The position numbers were made by a program, and so were the translations under genes. Under the pieces are notes generated by a model. It made no database searches and was not told the DNA's origin. It was given only the letters and a program-made list of their open reading frames with translations. A stretch of DNA of 64,000 bases from Ilyonectria destructans. Taxonomy: Eukaryota > Ascomycota > Sordariomycetes > Hypocreales > Nectriaceae. Position 1 is the first letter of the stretch. Each line of letters opens with the position of its first letter. Shown in pieces: positions 31,396 through 41,734 of the stretch. The DNA is taken from NCBI GenBank assembly GCA_020740775.1, contig JAHEWK010000003.1, positions 1,612,001-1,676,000 of the forward strand, written 5' to 3'.

Positions 31396-34300
31396 TTAAG
31401 ATGGGCGTTCGTAAGTTTCATACATCCACTGTAGAGAACCCTGTGAAGCTAGTCGATCAGGATGATCTTCTGCGAGCACTCTAGCCCGTATCGTCACCAC
31501 ATGCTCAAAAAGCTGAAAAGCTTCCTTTACTTTCCCACTGGCTTCATATGATAGAGCGAGCTCATGTTGTGATTTCAGTCGATTAGGGTGAGCCGCCGCT
31601 AACGTCTGTGTCCTGATCGCCACCACATGCTCGAGAAGTTGCAAAGCTTCTTCGACTTGCCCATTGGCTTTATATGATACAGCAAGCTGATGTTGTGAGG
31701 TCAGTCGATTAGGGTGCTCTTCTGCGAATGTTCGGGCACCAATCGCGACCACATGCTCGAGAAGTTGAATAGCTTCCCTTACTTGCCCGTTAGCCTGATA
31801 TGCTCCAGCGAGCTTGAGTTGTGAGGCCAGTCGATCAGGGTGATCGTCTGCGAATGTTCGGGCCTTAATCGCGACCACATGCTCGAGAAGTTGAATAGCT
31901 TCCCTTACTTGCCCGTTGGCCTGATATGCTCTGGCGAGCTCGTGTTGTGAGGTCAATCGATTAGGGTGCTCGTCTGCGAATATTTGGGCCTTAATCGCGA
32001 TCACATGCTCGAGAAGTTGAATAGCTTCCCTTACTTGCCCGTTAGCCTCATATGCTCTGGCGAGCTCGTGTTGTGAGGCCAGTCGATTAGGGTCCTCTTC
32101 TGCCAATTTTCGGGTCTTAATTGCAACCACATGCTCAAGAAGTTTGATAGATTCCTTCAATTGTCCATGAGTTCCGTATAAGATTCCGAGCATGTGTTGC
32201 GAGCTCAGCCGTTTGTTGTCATCTTCGGCTAAAGTCTGCGCCTGTATATTCGTAACATTCTGAAGCTGCTCCACTGCCTGCTTCGTTCGTCCGTCCTCGT
32301 CCAAGCAACGGCCTACCCAATAACCCAGATTGCAGCGCTCTGTGGTTTCAATCACATCACTTGTTTGAAGCAGTCTTAGGGCATGGGGTAGATATCGTTG
32401 CCATATCTCACGACTCTCCCACTTGTCGTCCGGAAACACGCTATCCAAATGCGCAATCGCATCTTGTTTGATTGCATTCAAGGTCCCTTGTTCGGTGACC
32501 ATTAGTCTCATTGCCAGGTGCACCAAGCTGTGCATATCAAACATTTCCCCGTTTTCTCGTTTGCTGAGAAACTTGTACCCGCAAAGTGTGCCAATGGCAC
32601 GTGTGAACTGTTGGTTTGACCCCAGAGAAGGCAGCATTGAGCGAGGTATAGCCTTTGGCTCAATGCATGCTACAAATGAAAGGAGTTTCAGAGCAGGTTC
32701 GTCGGTCTTGCGAATTTGGTGAAAGGATATCAGCCAAGTGGTAGCCACGGCGTTCTGGCTCTCCCTATACCGGGTGCTGTCTTGGAATTCGGTGTTCATC
32801 AATTCAACCAAATCCTGATCGGTGTTTCTGAAAAGACGCAGATACTCCGTAGTTGTTATGTCGGTTTCATTCAGGTATGCCACCGCCTGGGTGATTGCCA
32901 GTGGAAGATATGTGAGCTCTTCAAGGAATTCAAGAACAGCGTGCTCTTCATCAAGCAAGCTTTTGTTGAAAAGTGCTTTTTTCAAAAACCACTTTCCTTC
33001 CTCTTGAGTCATCTCTGACAACTCGACCAAGTCGTCTCCGGCAACTGCGACTGCCAGTTTTCGAGACCTTGTTGTGAAAAGAATTCGTCCTTCCTGGCCA
33101 TTCGGGAGATAGTCATGCAGGCATCTCGACTGCTCGAGGCATCCGAACATGACATCGTCGTCGTCAGCGTTGTCAATGATGAGAAACCACCTCCCTGCAT
33201 TCTTTGAGTTAAGGTGCATTCGAACCGCTTCTTTTGGATCTTCGCCATCGGCACATGGAATACCAAGCGTCTTGGCGATACCAGTACACGCCTGCTCGAA
33301 GCTCGCGTTGCTGAGCGCTGGTATCCAGAAGACGGAGTAGTCATTCTCCTTGGCCCAAAATGCAAGATTCAGAGCGACTTGAGTCTTGCCAATCCCTCCC
33401 AAGCCCAAAAGTGCGACGGTTGAGAGTTCAGAGTCGGTGAAAAGCTTCTCTTGGAGCTGCTTGAGAATCTCAGCGCGTCCCACGAAGCGCTTATTTCGTG
33501 GGAATGGGACGTAGAAACACGTTTCAACTGTAAAATATTAGTATGGAGAACACTTTGATAATGTTGCTCTTCATGTACTAACTGTTGGATCCATGATCTG
33601 GTTTCGCGGCCACGAGCTCTTGTTGGGTCTTGCCACCGGGTGAGGTTTCAGTTGGCACTGGATGCAATGAGCTCTGACGCATGAAATACTGCAAAACGCC
33701 GAGGATCGCGCGGTATCGCGCATCGTTCTTGTCAACACATTTGACCATCTGCCTATGATCTGAGTCGATGGTCTCAACTGTCTCAAGATCGGGAGGGAAG
33801 TCGAGTTTGGAAGAAAAGTCGCCCACAATCTGTCGAAAAGTCCACGTCAGTTTTCAGACTTCCAAGAGCAGCATCGCAGTGATATTTGCTTCAAGTACCT
33901 TACTATCAAAACCTTTCATTCCTGACAAGCCACGGGCCTCTTGGAATGAGTGGATCTTGAATTTGGATTTGTACGCTGTCGATACAAACTGATCGTTGAT
34001 ATTTTGCAACACTTCGCCATTGACCTCTAACGCTTCAAGCGCCTTTTTGTTCGGGACCTTCAAGCTAAGGCGTGCTAAATTCGATGCAATTTCGGCCCAT
34101 CCCGCGTATGTGCTTCCACGGTGTGGAGTGCCGAGGAAGATGATCAGTTTTGTCCGTTTCTGGCATGACTCCGACCTGCAAATTGCCTGCCAAGTGTCAG
34201 CATAGGTGTATAACAGAGTCAACTATCCAGGGTGGAGGCACTAACGTCTTTGGTGATGATGCCGCCAAGACTATGCGCTATGAACACGAGCGGATACTAT

Positions 34301-34824
34301 GGATGTCAGTCTGGCTCGGACGGTTTTGTCGTGATTGATACCTACTGCATTATCAATCTCTCGTTCGAGTTTCGCGGCAAGGTCGCGTCCATGCTGTGAG
34401 ACGTTGTTCTTGGTGTTCGCCCGGAAAAGTCCCTCGATCACATCCGCATTGTACCCGTAGGTCCATACTTGTGCTTCAGGAATGTCCTCGGTGAGGAATT
34501 CGTGGGGCCAGAACGGCTTGGGCGGGGAGGGGTTCGCCTGGGCCTTGCTATCCGGCATGGAAGGTAGTCGTTTGCGTCGGAACATGGACTTGAGAGATGG
34601 CCGGCTACTCGAGCTTGGGGCAGCTTCGACTGTACTATCCTGGGGTGAATCGCGACCCCATGTGTGCTTTGGGTGCCCCTTCAAACCGTGGACGAAAATG
34701 ACGCTATGCCACGTCAGCTAATGCTCATCTGCCAGAGAGCGCTGACGAACTTGATGCTGTACGGCCCGTTCCTAGTACCCTCATCCCCGAGCTTCGTGAA
34801 CCCGAGACGGTGGACTTCCTTCAT
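31396..34824 (-). CDS. NLR-type STAND receptor: lipase-like / NB-ARC / TPR
   Basis: Six exons (34824-34763, 34703-34346, 34296-34246, 34186-33899, 33829-33583, 33527-31396) with introns of 49-69 bp join in phase to 1045 residues. Residues about 20-250 are an alpha/beta-hydrolase-like (PGAP1/serine-esterase type) domain: VIFVHGLKGHPKHTW, the nucleophile elbow AHSLGG (S149) and FLGTPHRGS. A linker leads to FYVPFPRNKRFVGRAEIL and NB-ARC: Walker A GLGGIGKT (377-384), Walker B WFLIIDNAD (about 449-457), ILFTTRSR and LTYLPLAITQA. Residues 775-1026 are six 42-residue TPRs plus a partial unit. This is the layout of fungal NOD-like receptors linked to heterokaryon incompatibility and innate recognition. 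It is predicted to oligomerise on ligand binding and release the N-terminal effector. All key motifs are intact. Confidence 0.88.
31456..32211 (-). repeat. Six tandem 126-bp TPR-coding repeats
   Basis: Six in-frame 126-bp units, each encoding 42 residues (RLxSQHELAxxYxANGQVxEA, then a LLEHVVAI helix), end at the C-terminus of the NLR. The middle three are nearly identical and differ at a few positions (for example E/Q/K in helix A and K/G/R in helix B). Such high internal identity is the known mark of fungal NLR repeats that shuffle and diversify their recognition surface. Confidence 0.88.
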
Positions 34825-35552
34825 GATACAGCTTGCTGTTTGGCCGTGACTGTACTTGTTTGGGGCTTGCTTATCGAGGATATGTTGGGATCAGTCCATA
34901 GCCTCGTTGCCTCACTCGAGGTTGAATCGTCACACGCCATGTAAGCCAATCATGTAGAGGTTTGCCTTGGTCAGCTGAAAACCCCGCCTTCGCCGCGCAC
35001 AGCAGACAGGAGGGACAGGATCATAGAGGTAGTTATGGAACTAAGCTAATCCCTATCGCAAAATGTGTTTTACAATTGAAAGAAATGGGTAATTCTATGG
35101 ATTTACGTGAAACTAAACCTTCTGCCACTGCTTTGACTCTATTGCTCCTCACTATTGGAGCCTGGAAGCATTAGCTTTTTCCGTTGGGCCACTGGTTCAT
35201 ACGACTGGGGTGCTAGCATCATCCAATGCGACATCTGCATTTCATACAGGACCAACTGATCAAGTAGAATTAGCAATTGTACACCGACAAATAGTATATT
35301 AATGAGTCTCGCAGGATATTCTTGGACATACAGGGCGAGATAACTTCCAAGCTATAGGTTAAGAAGTCTGCTCACAATGCTTTTTTAAACTCGTTGATTC
35401 TCTTGGATCAAGACATTGAGCTATTGCCAGTGGATTTGAAATATCTCTATTAGTATATTGTATAACCATGAACAACAATGATCTTCGTTTGTTCTTGGAC
35501 GCGGTAGTACAGGTTGACAATATAAATGCTAATTGAGGGATGACTAATCACA
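34825..35552. other. NLR promoter and tRNA 5' flank
   Basis: No gene is seen. The sequence becomes AT-rich toward the tRNA. The 70-codon open frame at 34962-35174 has no motif. Confidence 0.45.
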
Positions 35553-35624
35553 GCCCCGTTGGCTAAGTGGTATAGCGTGTCACTAGTAATGACAAGATCA
35601 CTGGTTCGATTCCAGTACGGGGCA
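35553..35624 (+). tRNA. tRNA-Thr(AGT)
   Basis: A 72-nt gene without intron. The acceptor stem is GCCCCGT/ACGGGGC with discriminator A. The D arm contains the invariant GG (AAGTGGTATAG). The anticodon stem TGTCA/TGACA encloses CT-AGT-AA, giving anticodon AGT (Thr, ACN after inosine modification). The T arm is ACTGG-TTCGATT-CCAGT. A TTTT run starts at 35640. A mutated copy lies at 43315. Confidence 0.93.
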
Positions 35625-35751
35625 AGTAAATAACCAAGATTTTCGGGTCAAGTTTCTTTTTGCCGTGAGGGGATTGTTTTGCTCAAGGGTTTCTTGACCG
35701 AGGCCTGACCCGCTACGTGGAAGCAAGGGTTCAGATTCATCTGATATCTAG

Positions 35752-36099
35752 CTTGAGTTGCATAATTGTACAGAGTTGTGCCGATACTACCTGGTCAAGG
35801 CCCAGGGATTTGTGGAGAGGTTGAATGGAGTCAAGACCTTTCTCAGATGATCGCGATACCTCGCTCATGCTCGGGATATTAACCGCTACTTAGCTGAGGG
35901 GGTAGTTCGTCAATGCAGTTTGGGACCCTCACGGGGACTTCAGGCTCAGCCATGCGACGGGTTCAGTCTGCATGTCCGTCTCCTCTTGGAGGACTGCGAT
36001 GGGGTTGGCGATCTAAAAGGGGCGCCGGTAATTCGACCTTCAGTCGATGCTGTGTTGGCGCTGCTGCTGCCTCTGACCCGAGGGCCATTAATTAGCTGA
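35752..36099 (+). pseudogene. Unidentified coding relic with one internal stop
   Basis: The forward frame from 35752 to the stop at 36097-36099 (116 codons) is broken only by a TGA at 35848. Around it the translation reads like ordinary protein (CRYYLVKAQGFVERLNGVK before, SRYLAHARDINRYLAEGVV after). The stop could derive from CGA by C-to-T. There is no start codon, so the 5' part is lost. I do not recognise the family. Confidence 0.4.
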
Positions 36100-36234
36100 G
36101 GAGATAGAAAGTGGCAAGGGAAGTGATACGGGAAGTGAAGACTCTTAAAAATTGTTTGTATGTCTCTTCTAACCACAGCATAAGAAACTAGATAATACAG
36201 TCTATAGAGAGAATGATACTTTAATTGCCGAAAT

Positions 36235-36489
36235 CTAACAAAGAATCTTCTCAACCTGCTTCGAGATGTCAATCAATGGGAAGGTAGTTCTGTTTCCCGC
36301 CAGGGTTCCAGGCACGATACTGTCTCCGAAAAACTCAGTTACAGTATAGATTTTATCGTCAATCTGAATACTTGCAACAGTAGAACCACCCTGGGTAAGA
36401 AGGTCGCTCGGGATAACTCTAAGCCGCTCTGCAGTCTTCCACTTTACATTAAGACCGAAGGACGATAGTTCTATTAATGTTATTGGATA
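36235..36489 (-). pseudogene. Unidentified 84-codon coding relic or lost 3' exon
   Basis: The minus strand is open from 36489 to a TAG at 36235 without any ATG near the start, and encodes a plausible fold (NVKWKTAERLRVIPSDLL, DDKIYTVTEFFGDSIVPG, TTFPLIDISKQVEKIL). It lies downstream of, and on the same strand as, the secreted orphan at 36888-38223, with the dispersed repeat at 36644-36831 in between. That gene has a GTAAGC donor-like sequence at its very end, and an acceptor inside this segment can be found in phase. It could therefore be a last exon separated by an intron that received the repeat. This remains a hypothesis. Confidence 0.35.
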
Positions 36490-36643
36490 TTAAGATCACC
36501 TTGCTATTATAGTGCAGGAGTCATTGTTGAAATCGCTGTTCTGACTACTGTTTCAAATTCTGTATTACGTACTTGCACGAGTGTGATGAGGGACTTGGTC
36601 TATTGATCGTGAACCTTTCAAGATGCAGCTGTTACTGCAGCTC

Positions 36644-36831
36644 ATTGAGGTATTGCAAAAGGTAACCAGTTAGACTAGAAACCTTAGTCTGTCAGAGTAA
36701 ACTGTTGGCCTTTGAATGGACTGGGTATATGGTCTGTATTGTTGATCCTATTGTTGGTTTTTTTTTTTTACTGTTGAGCTTCTAGTCCCCCCTCTGGGTA
36801 TGTGTGTACTAGGGCACCCTAACCTCTTGAT
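36644..36831. repeat. Dispersed repeat, copy A (188 bp)
   Basis: It matches 59230-59414 over its whole length at roughly 90 percent or better by eye, from ATTGAGGTATT to CCTCTTGAT. It includes a long T tract and a block around GGGTATGTGTGTACTAGGG. No open frame is present. No clear flanking duplication is visible at this copy. Confidence 0.8.
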
Positions 36832-36887
36832 AACGCTGTTGATTTGTAATGGTCTCTCGGCATGACCGAAGCTATATCCACTAATGC

Positions 36888-38223
36888 TTACACGTCAAGC
36901 CCCTGTAGTCTGCAGTTTTCCACAATAGTTCGTCCAGGGAAAGTATCAGGGTCGAAGGTGCACACTGGAAGGTTGAAGATGCAGGGGGCCTTGGGATCAA
37001 CAGGCAAAAAATCTGGGGTGAACAACTGCACTTTGTGTTCTTCAAAACAAGTTGACGGACCCTGCAGGAATGTTTCCTTAGAGATCCCATACTTGTCGAT
37101 AATCTTGGCGGCGACATCTATTTGTTCTTCATCGCCCATCCGCAGAGCGTATTGGACCACCTTACCATCCACGGTGGCGCAGAACTTGGAGGCGTCATTG
37201 TTTGAGTTGAAACAGCCCTCGAAGCTTCTGTAGATGAAGGCCTTTCGTCCTTGCAGTGCGAGAGCGATAGAACGAAGCTTCATGCTGTCGGCAATGTTCG
37301 CCTGCATGTCTGCTTGTGTGAAGTTTTGGGCGATACCCAAGAATCCACCGCCGGCCAACACGGAATTGATACCGGAGGTTTCATTGTGAATCTCGGAATT
37401 AAGGGTACTTTTGAGAGAGGTGGAGATGGCGGATTGGTAGTCTTTGACGGCACTGGAGATGCTCACGCCAAGATCACTCCATTTGACAAATAGATTTGGT
37501 GGGACGGGTGGCTTTACCTGGCCGGAGAGGAAGCTGACAACCCCTTTGGGAACAGAAGCTGCTTTGGCCATGACTCCTGTGAATGGGACGACGCTTAGGC
37601 CAAGCGTGATCATGGCATACAGGTCTTTGAGAGGGGTGGCTTCGTCCTCAGGCGTGGGCCAGATGTCGGTGATAACGGCAGGCATCTCCAAGGCCATGAT
37701 GCTAGCGGCGAACGAGACGGCGGTGTTGAGAGAGTTCATGTAGCTGTTATAGTTCTGGATCGCGACCAGGGCATACCTGGATTGCTTGGTTAGCTGGATG
37801 CTTCGAGGCCCAAGTACAACTGGCAGAAGGTGAGACATGAAGTTCTGGACAAGCTTACCATCCAGGAAGGTCAACCGGGAGACAAGGTTGTCCAGCGTTG
37901 CAAAACTGGCCAAGCCCACTACAAGAAACATGCGGTTAGCCTATTGCTGTGGTACCTGCCAACAACTGGTTCATCAAACCCTACCAAAAGAAGTTGGGGG
38001 CTCCCAGCGAGGAGGCAAAACCCTGGACATTGTTCGTGGTGAGATTCGACCCCGCGGCCTGGAGAAAATCATCGACTTTAAGTTTGATCCAAGTCTTCTC
38101 GGTCAACGCGTCAGAGCGACAGGAGTCGGCGCCGCCTCCACTGCTTTGGGGTAAGGCGACAGGGGTTGCCATGGCAATCTCAAGCGCTGAAAGCGTGGCG
38201 AGCAGGTGTGCTCTGAAATGCAT
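36888..38223 (-). CDS. Secreted orphan protein
   Basis: Exons 38223-37985 and 37905-36888 join across a 79-bp intron (GTAGGG donor, GGCTAAC branch, TTGGCCAG acceptor) to give 418 residues. The other nearby acceptor, TTGTAG, would break the frame. The start gives a signal peptide (MHFRAHLLATLSALEIAMATPVA). The body holds several Asn-glycosylation sequons (SNLT, HNET, QNFT), a hydrophobic segment (MITLGLSVVPFTGVMA) and cysteines concentrated at the C-terminus (CFNSNN, KFCATVD, CFEEHK, APCIFNLPVC, NCRLQ). I do not recognise a family. Upstream, TATATAT near 38424-38430 could be the TATA box. The C-terminus may be longer, as noted for the relic at 36235. Confidence 0.6.
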
Positions 38224-40042
38224 TGCGGCAGTTTTGGCAGCGGCGAACGATGTTGAGAAAGGGAGGGTGGCCAAACGAAGGGCAAGATAGAATTCAATCG
38301 AGTCAACGGTTGCAATAAGCGAGTGGTAGGAGACGTAAATGAGAAAAACAAATGAAGGTGGTTTGGACACAATGAATGTGATACCTAGGAAAGAAGGAGG
38401 GGGAGGAAAGGTAAGAACGTCCTTATATATGTAGCCTCTCCCCGAGGTAACATTTGTGCAAGACAGCAACAAAAGTAAGCTATGGGCAGATGTTTACCAT
38501 GCCTTGGGTGAGCAGCACCATATTGGAATGGGGCTGCTTATGCGATAGCGAGCACCTGAGTCAGTCGATTGATTATTCACCTCGAAATTTCTCAGTGACA
38601 ACCCCTAACATCAGCTCATCCCGATGATTCCGATCACAACGCGACTGGTGCGACATTGGTGGCTTGGCGTATTTGAGTTCGACAAGGTCGTTTTCCAAGG
38701 ATATTGGAGATTTGAGTTTGGCAAGGTGGTTACGCATGAGATATTCGAGATTTGAATTCGACAAGGTCGCTATCCGCGGATCTTGAAGATGGGACTGGAT
38801 GTCGAAATGCCGATACGGCGTGAAAGGTTGGGGAACGTACCTAGCCATCGGTCCCAAGAATCGGCCGTCCAACCCGTGCATAATCTCTCGCCTTCGCAAG
38901 GCGGCAGGGCTTTATTTGACAGACGAATTGCTGACTGCCATAAGCTGCTGGTTCCAACAATGCTTTTGGATGGGTTGGAGGCAACGACATCAAGCCAACA
39001 CGAAGGGTCAAGACTCTTACTGTTGAGACTAATGTTGTGACTACTGTTGCTGCGCGGATCACGAGATTTGTGTGGATGACTGTGATCAATTGATACTATA
39101 GTCCATTTCCCACCCTAGAACTCCATAACTTCTTCCCGCCCTGTCGCATGCGTGGCTCGGATCATTACTGTTGTTGAGAGATGCGATAGATGTGTATGTT
39201 TGGGATGAAGACTAGTTACCAGACGCTGGAGTTGACAGGGGCAAGGGCTTTATATCGTCATTGTAGATAGAGTTGGTCAGCTTAGGCAGCAGGTCTAAGC
39301 GGCAGCAGGTCTAAGAGGCAGCAAGCTTTTCATAAGGCAGTATTTTTACGGATTTAAGTTACTGAGACCCCAGGTTCAGGTATTGATTGAACCTTTTGCT
39401 GCTTTTTACTGAGACTCTTACTAAGCTGCTTTGATCCCCGTGAGGGTGTTAGAAAGCGATGCTAACGAAGGATCACGACACATCACAACTCGCACAAGCA
39501 AAGGGAGTTGGCTCGTGCGGCATTGTCGGGCCCAATATGATACAGGCACTGTCGCAGGATAATTATAACGCACGACGTGGGGCCTTACTCCTGCAGATTG
39601 TGACAAACTCTAACGGTCCATACAGCCCATCGGCCGAGACGGCGTTGCCGGCGGGATTTCCTGTCCAGGCATGTGGCCCGATCTGATCCCAAATTAGAAC
39701 GACCAAAGCCTGAATAGCCCCGAATCGACCCCGAGTAGAGACGTCATTGTGTCAAATAAGCAAGATATGCCTTTCTTAGGGTCGTAGTTCGTAGAACAGC
39801 TATGTCACCAGGTCCGTGTTCTCGGATCCCGTGGAACCTACTTTGTAGGTACCTAGTTGGCTCCAGTTACTCTGTACAGTCAGCTACTAGTGGCCGGAAG
39901 ATTTATGTAGGGAGGGTATGGGCGGATTGACAGAAGTGCCGGTTTTAAGAAACTCCTTGATATGACTTGGAGTAGCCCACCATCGTTTTGGAGAGGCACA
40001 TCTGCTGGTTGGCGTCGCTGATGATCTCGTCCATGTCTGTAG
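38224..40042. other. Gene-poor stretch
   Basis: It holds the promoter of the secreted orphan, a three-unit imperfect repeat at 38672-38789, and short GCAGCAGGTCTAAG repeats near 39285-39325. Open frames are short and unsupported; one, at 38573-38899 (-), covers the repeat. Confidence 0.4.
38672..38789. repeat. Three imperfect 39-40-bp tandem repeats
   Basis: Units at 38672-38710, 38711-38750 and 38751-38789 share TTTGA(G/A)TT…G(A)CAAGGT and end (T/C)TTGAGA-like. On the minus strand the region translates without stops, so it may be a remnant of a repetitive coding sequence. Confidence 0.6.
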
Positions 40043-40720
40043 GGTTGCTTTGTCGACCCGCAAATTGTGAGACATCTAGCTGGCGTCCGAGCGAGCGAGG
40101 AAGCTTTGACACCCAAGGCCGGCCTTTCCGAACCGAGGGCTCTGGGAGCGGCGAATCTAGATGTCAACGCTTGGGAATCACCCGAAGTCAGTCATTTCAT
40201 TCGACTTTTGCAGTAGGAACGGACCAGTGCTACCGACGCCCCCGACTCACCTGAAAACGATTGGATCCCTTACTTTGGACCTAAATTCATCGATGGATTG
40301 GGTCTCGGACTCGATTGGCAGCTTAAACTCCTCGACGGGCAGGGTCTCGAAACAAACTAAATACCTATTGAGCAAGTATTAAAGGAGGCTTTCCCGATAC
40401 TGGATGCATTCTTGTGCGAGGTTCGCAAGCCACCTGTATTCGACAAGGTAATGGAATGTGCAGATCTCACCGGGGAATTCATTCAGTCCCTGTGCAGAGA
40501 AAAGATACGACTGGCGAGGATGAGAACGAATGATTTCGGCGTTGTGCCAAGTCAGGCAGCTATTGGGGACCTCGTTGTTTTATCGCGGGAAGTAATCATT
40601 TTTCATTGCTTCGCCAGCTGGACCGCCACTTTATTCACGTCGGTACATGCTCGCTTTCTATGCCACTATATATATTATACAATCGGGTTATTCAAGAGGA
40701 GGAGGAGTTCCGATTGCTAG
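40043..40720 (+). pseudogene. Decayed gene, possibly the C-terminal part of a HET protein
   Basis: One forward frame reads as protein from 40043 to the stop at 40718, broken by TAG at 40214 and TAA at 40358. It includes DPQIVRHLAGVRASEEAL, NLDVNAWESPEVSHFIRLLQ, NDWIPYFGPKFIDGLGLG and EFIQSLCREKIRLARM. The last part, RLARMRTNDFGVVPSQAAIG followed by DLVVL, matches the general C-terminal pattern of HET incompatibility proteins (R-x-L…T…GLVP…A…GD.V..L). The HET domain itself is absent. Family assignment is tentative; the decayed-coding call is firmer. Confidence 0.4.
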
Positions 40721-41197
40721 AGATTAAATAGCTATATTTAATCTCACTACTACTATTCAGTGACCTTATAATATGGTATATCCTGTCAGATTGGATTCTG
40801 TATAAAGTATTAGATTTTATAGTTATGTAACGACGTATAGCATGTAACCAACTAGCTGCTAAGCATTTGCTAGATACAGCTTAAATAGAAAGGCAGTGAA
40901 AGAAGTTTATTAGCTAAAACACCTTCCCAGACCTTCAGTGCTAGGAGCTAGAACAGAGAGTACCTTACCTACCTATATATAATATCTACTTAGCTATCGT
41001 ATCCTAGGAAGGAACCAGGCAGTTACTTATTTTCGGCGTTCAATACCATGAAGTTACGCTGCCACGATATCAAAAAAACACAGTTGTTCACCTCATACAT
41101 GGCCAGTGAGCCGGAAGGAATCAATGTAAAGTCTCCCATCGGGTCCTTTCACCCCCCTCCTTGTGACGCTTAGTTGTCGCCATTCTGCACAGTCGTG
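40721..41197. other. AT-rich, TpA-rich intergenic
   Basis: No gene is seen. The segment is rich in TA steps, as in RIP-mutated DNA. A perfect inverted repeat with 10-bp arms (AGATTAAATA) around GCTA lies at 40721-40744. Confidence 0.45.
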
Positions 41198-41734
41198 CTA
41201 TCCCGAATAAAGCGATATGTCATAGTCTGGCGCCGCAGCAAGATCGCACTCGCAGATGATTCTGCATAGAACGACGGCGTCGAGCTTGGCTTGTTCTTCC
41301 GTCAAGTTGCGATGGTAGTAGTCCTCTTCCCAGGTGATGGCTTCGATCTTGGCACTGGTGCCGCCCTCGCTTGGCTTGATAACAAGTCTGTAGAGCTCGA
41401 TGTTTGTCCAGCTTCGACGGATGGATATATTGCCACCCTGATCCAGATTTACCGTGGCTTCGTCCGTCGTCGGTTCAGCCATCAGCTCTTCATCTGTCAG
41501 CTCTTCATCTGTCAGCTCTTCATCCGTCAACTCTTCATCCGTCGTCGCTCCATTCGTCGTCGCTCCATTCGTCGTCGCTTGACCCGCCAGGTCTTCCTCC
41601 GCCAGGGCTTCATCCGTCATATCTTTAAAGATCCATTTGTCATCCATATCTCGAGCCCTGAAACCGTGTTTAAGCTTGGCGAAGTCTGCGTCGCTAATAC
41701 TTAGACCCCAGGATGCTGTCGCGGGGCTCTTCAT
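41198..41734 (-). CDS. Small acidic orphan with in-frame minisatellite
   Basis: The 178-residue frame starts at ATG 41734 (MKSPATASWGLSISD). The open frame extends a few non-ATG codons further, and a CAG acceptor-like site just upstream leaves an extra 5' exon possible. The N- and C-terminal parts look globular (FAKLKHGFRARDMDDKWIFK; ISIRRSWTNIELYRLVIK, then AKIEAITWEED). They flank an acidic linker of TNGAT and TDEEL units. No family name is recalled with certainty. No signal peptide or membrane helix is seen. Confidence 0.5.
   Translation of the reverse strand: MKSPATASWGLSISDADFAKLKHGFRARDMDDKWIFKDMTDEALAEEDLAGQATTNGATTNGATTDEELTDEELTDEELTDEELMAEPTTDEATVNLDQGGNISIRRSWTNIELYRLVIKPSEGGTSAKIEAITWEEDYYHRNLTEEQAKLDAVVLCRIICECDLAAAPDYDISLYSG
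41481..41580 (-). repeat. 15-bp in-frame minisatellite
   Basis: About four copies of a 15-bp unit encoding TDEEL and two to three of a related 15-bp unit encoding TNGAT run in tandem. Each unit is five codons, so unit gain or loss changes linker length without a frameshift. Confidence 0.8.

Noticed and set aside
40721..40744. Perfect 10-bp inverted repeat as a terminator or TIR
   Set aside because: It is AT-rich in AT-rich surroundings, follows a dead reading frame, and has no element with matching ends around it.
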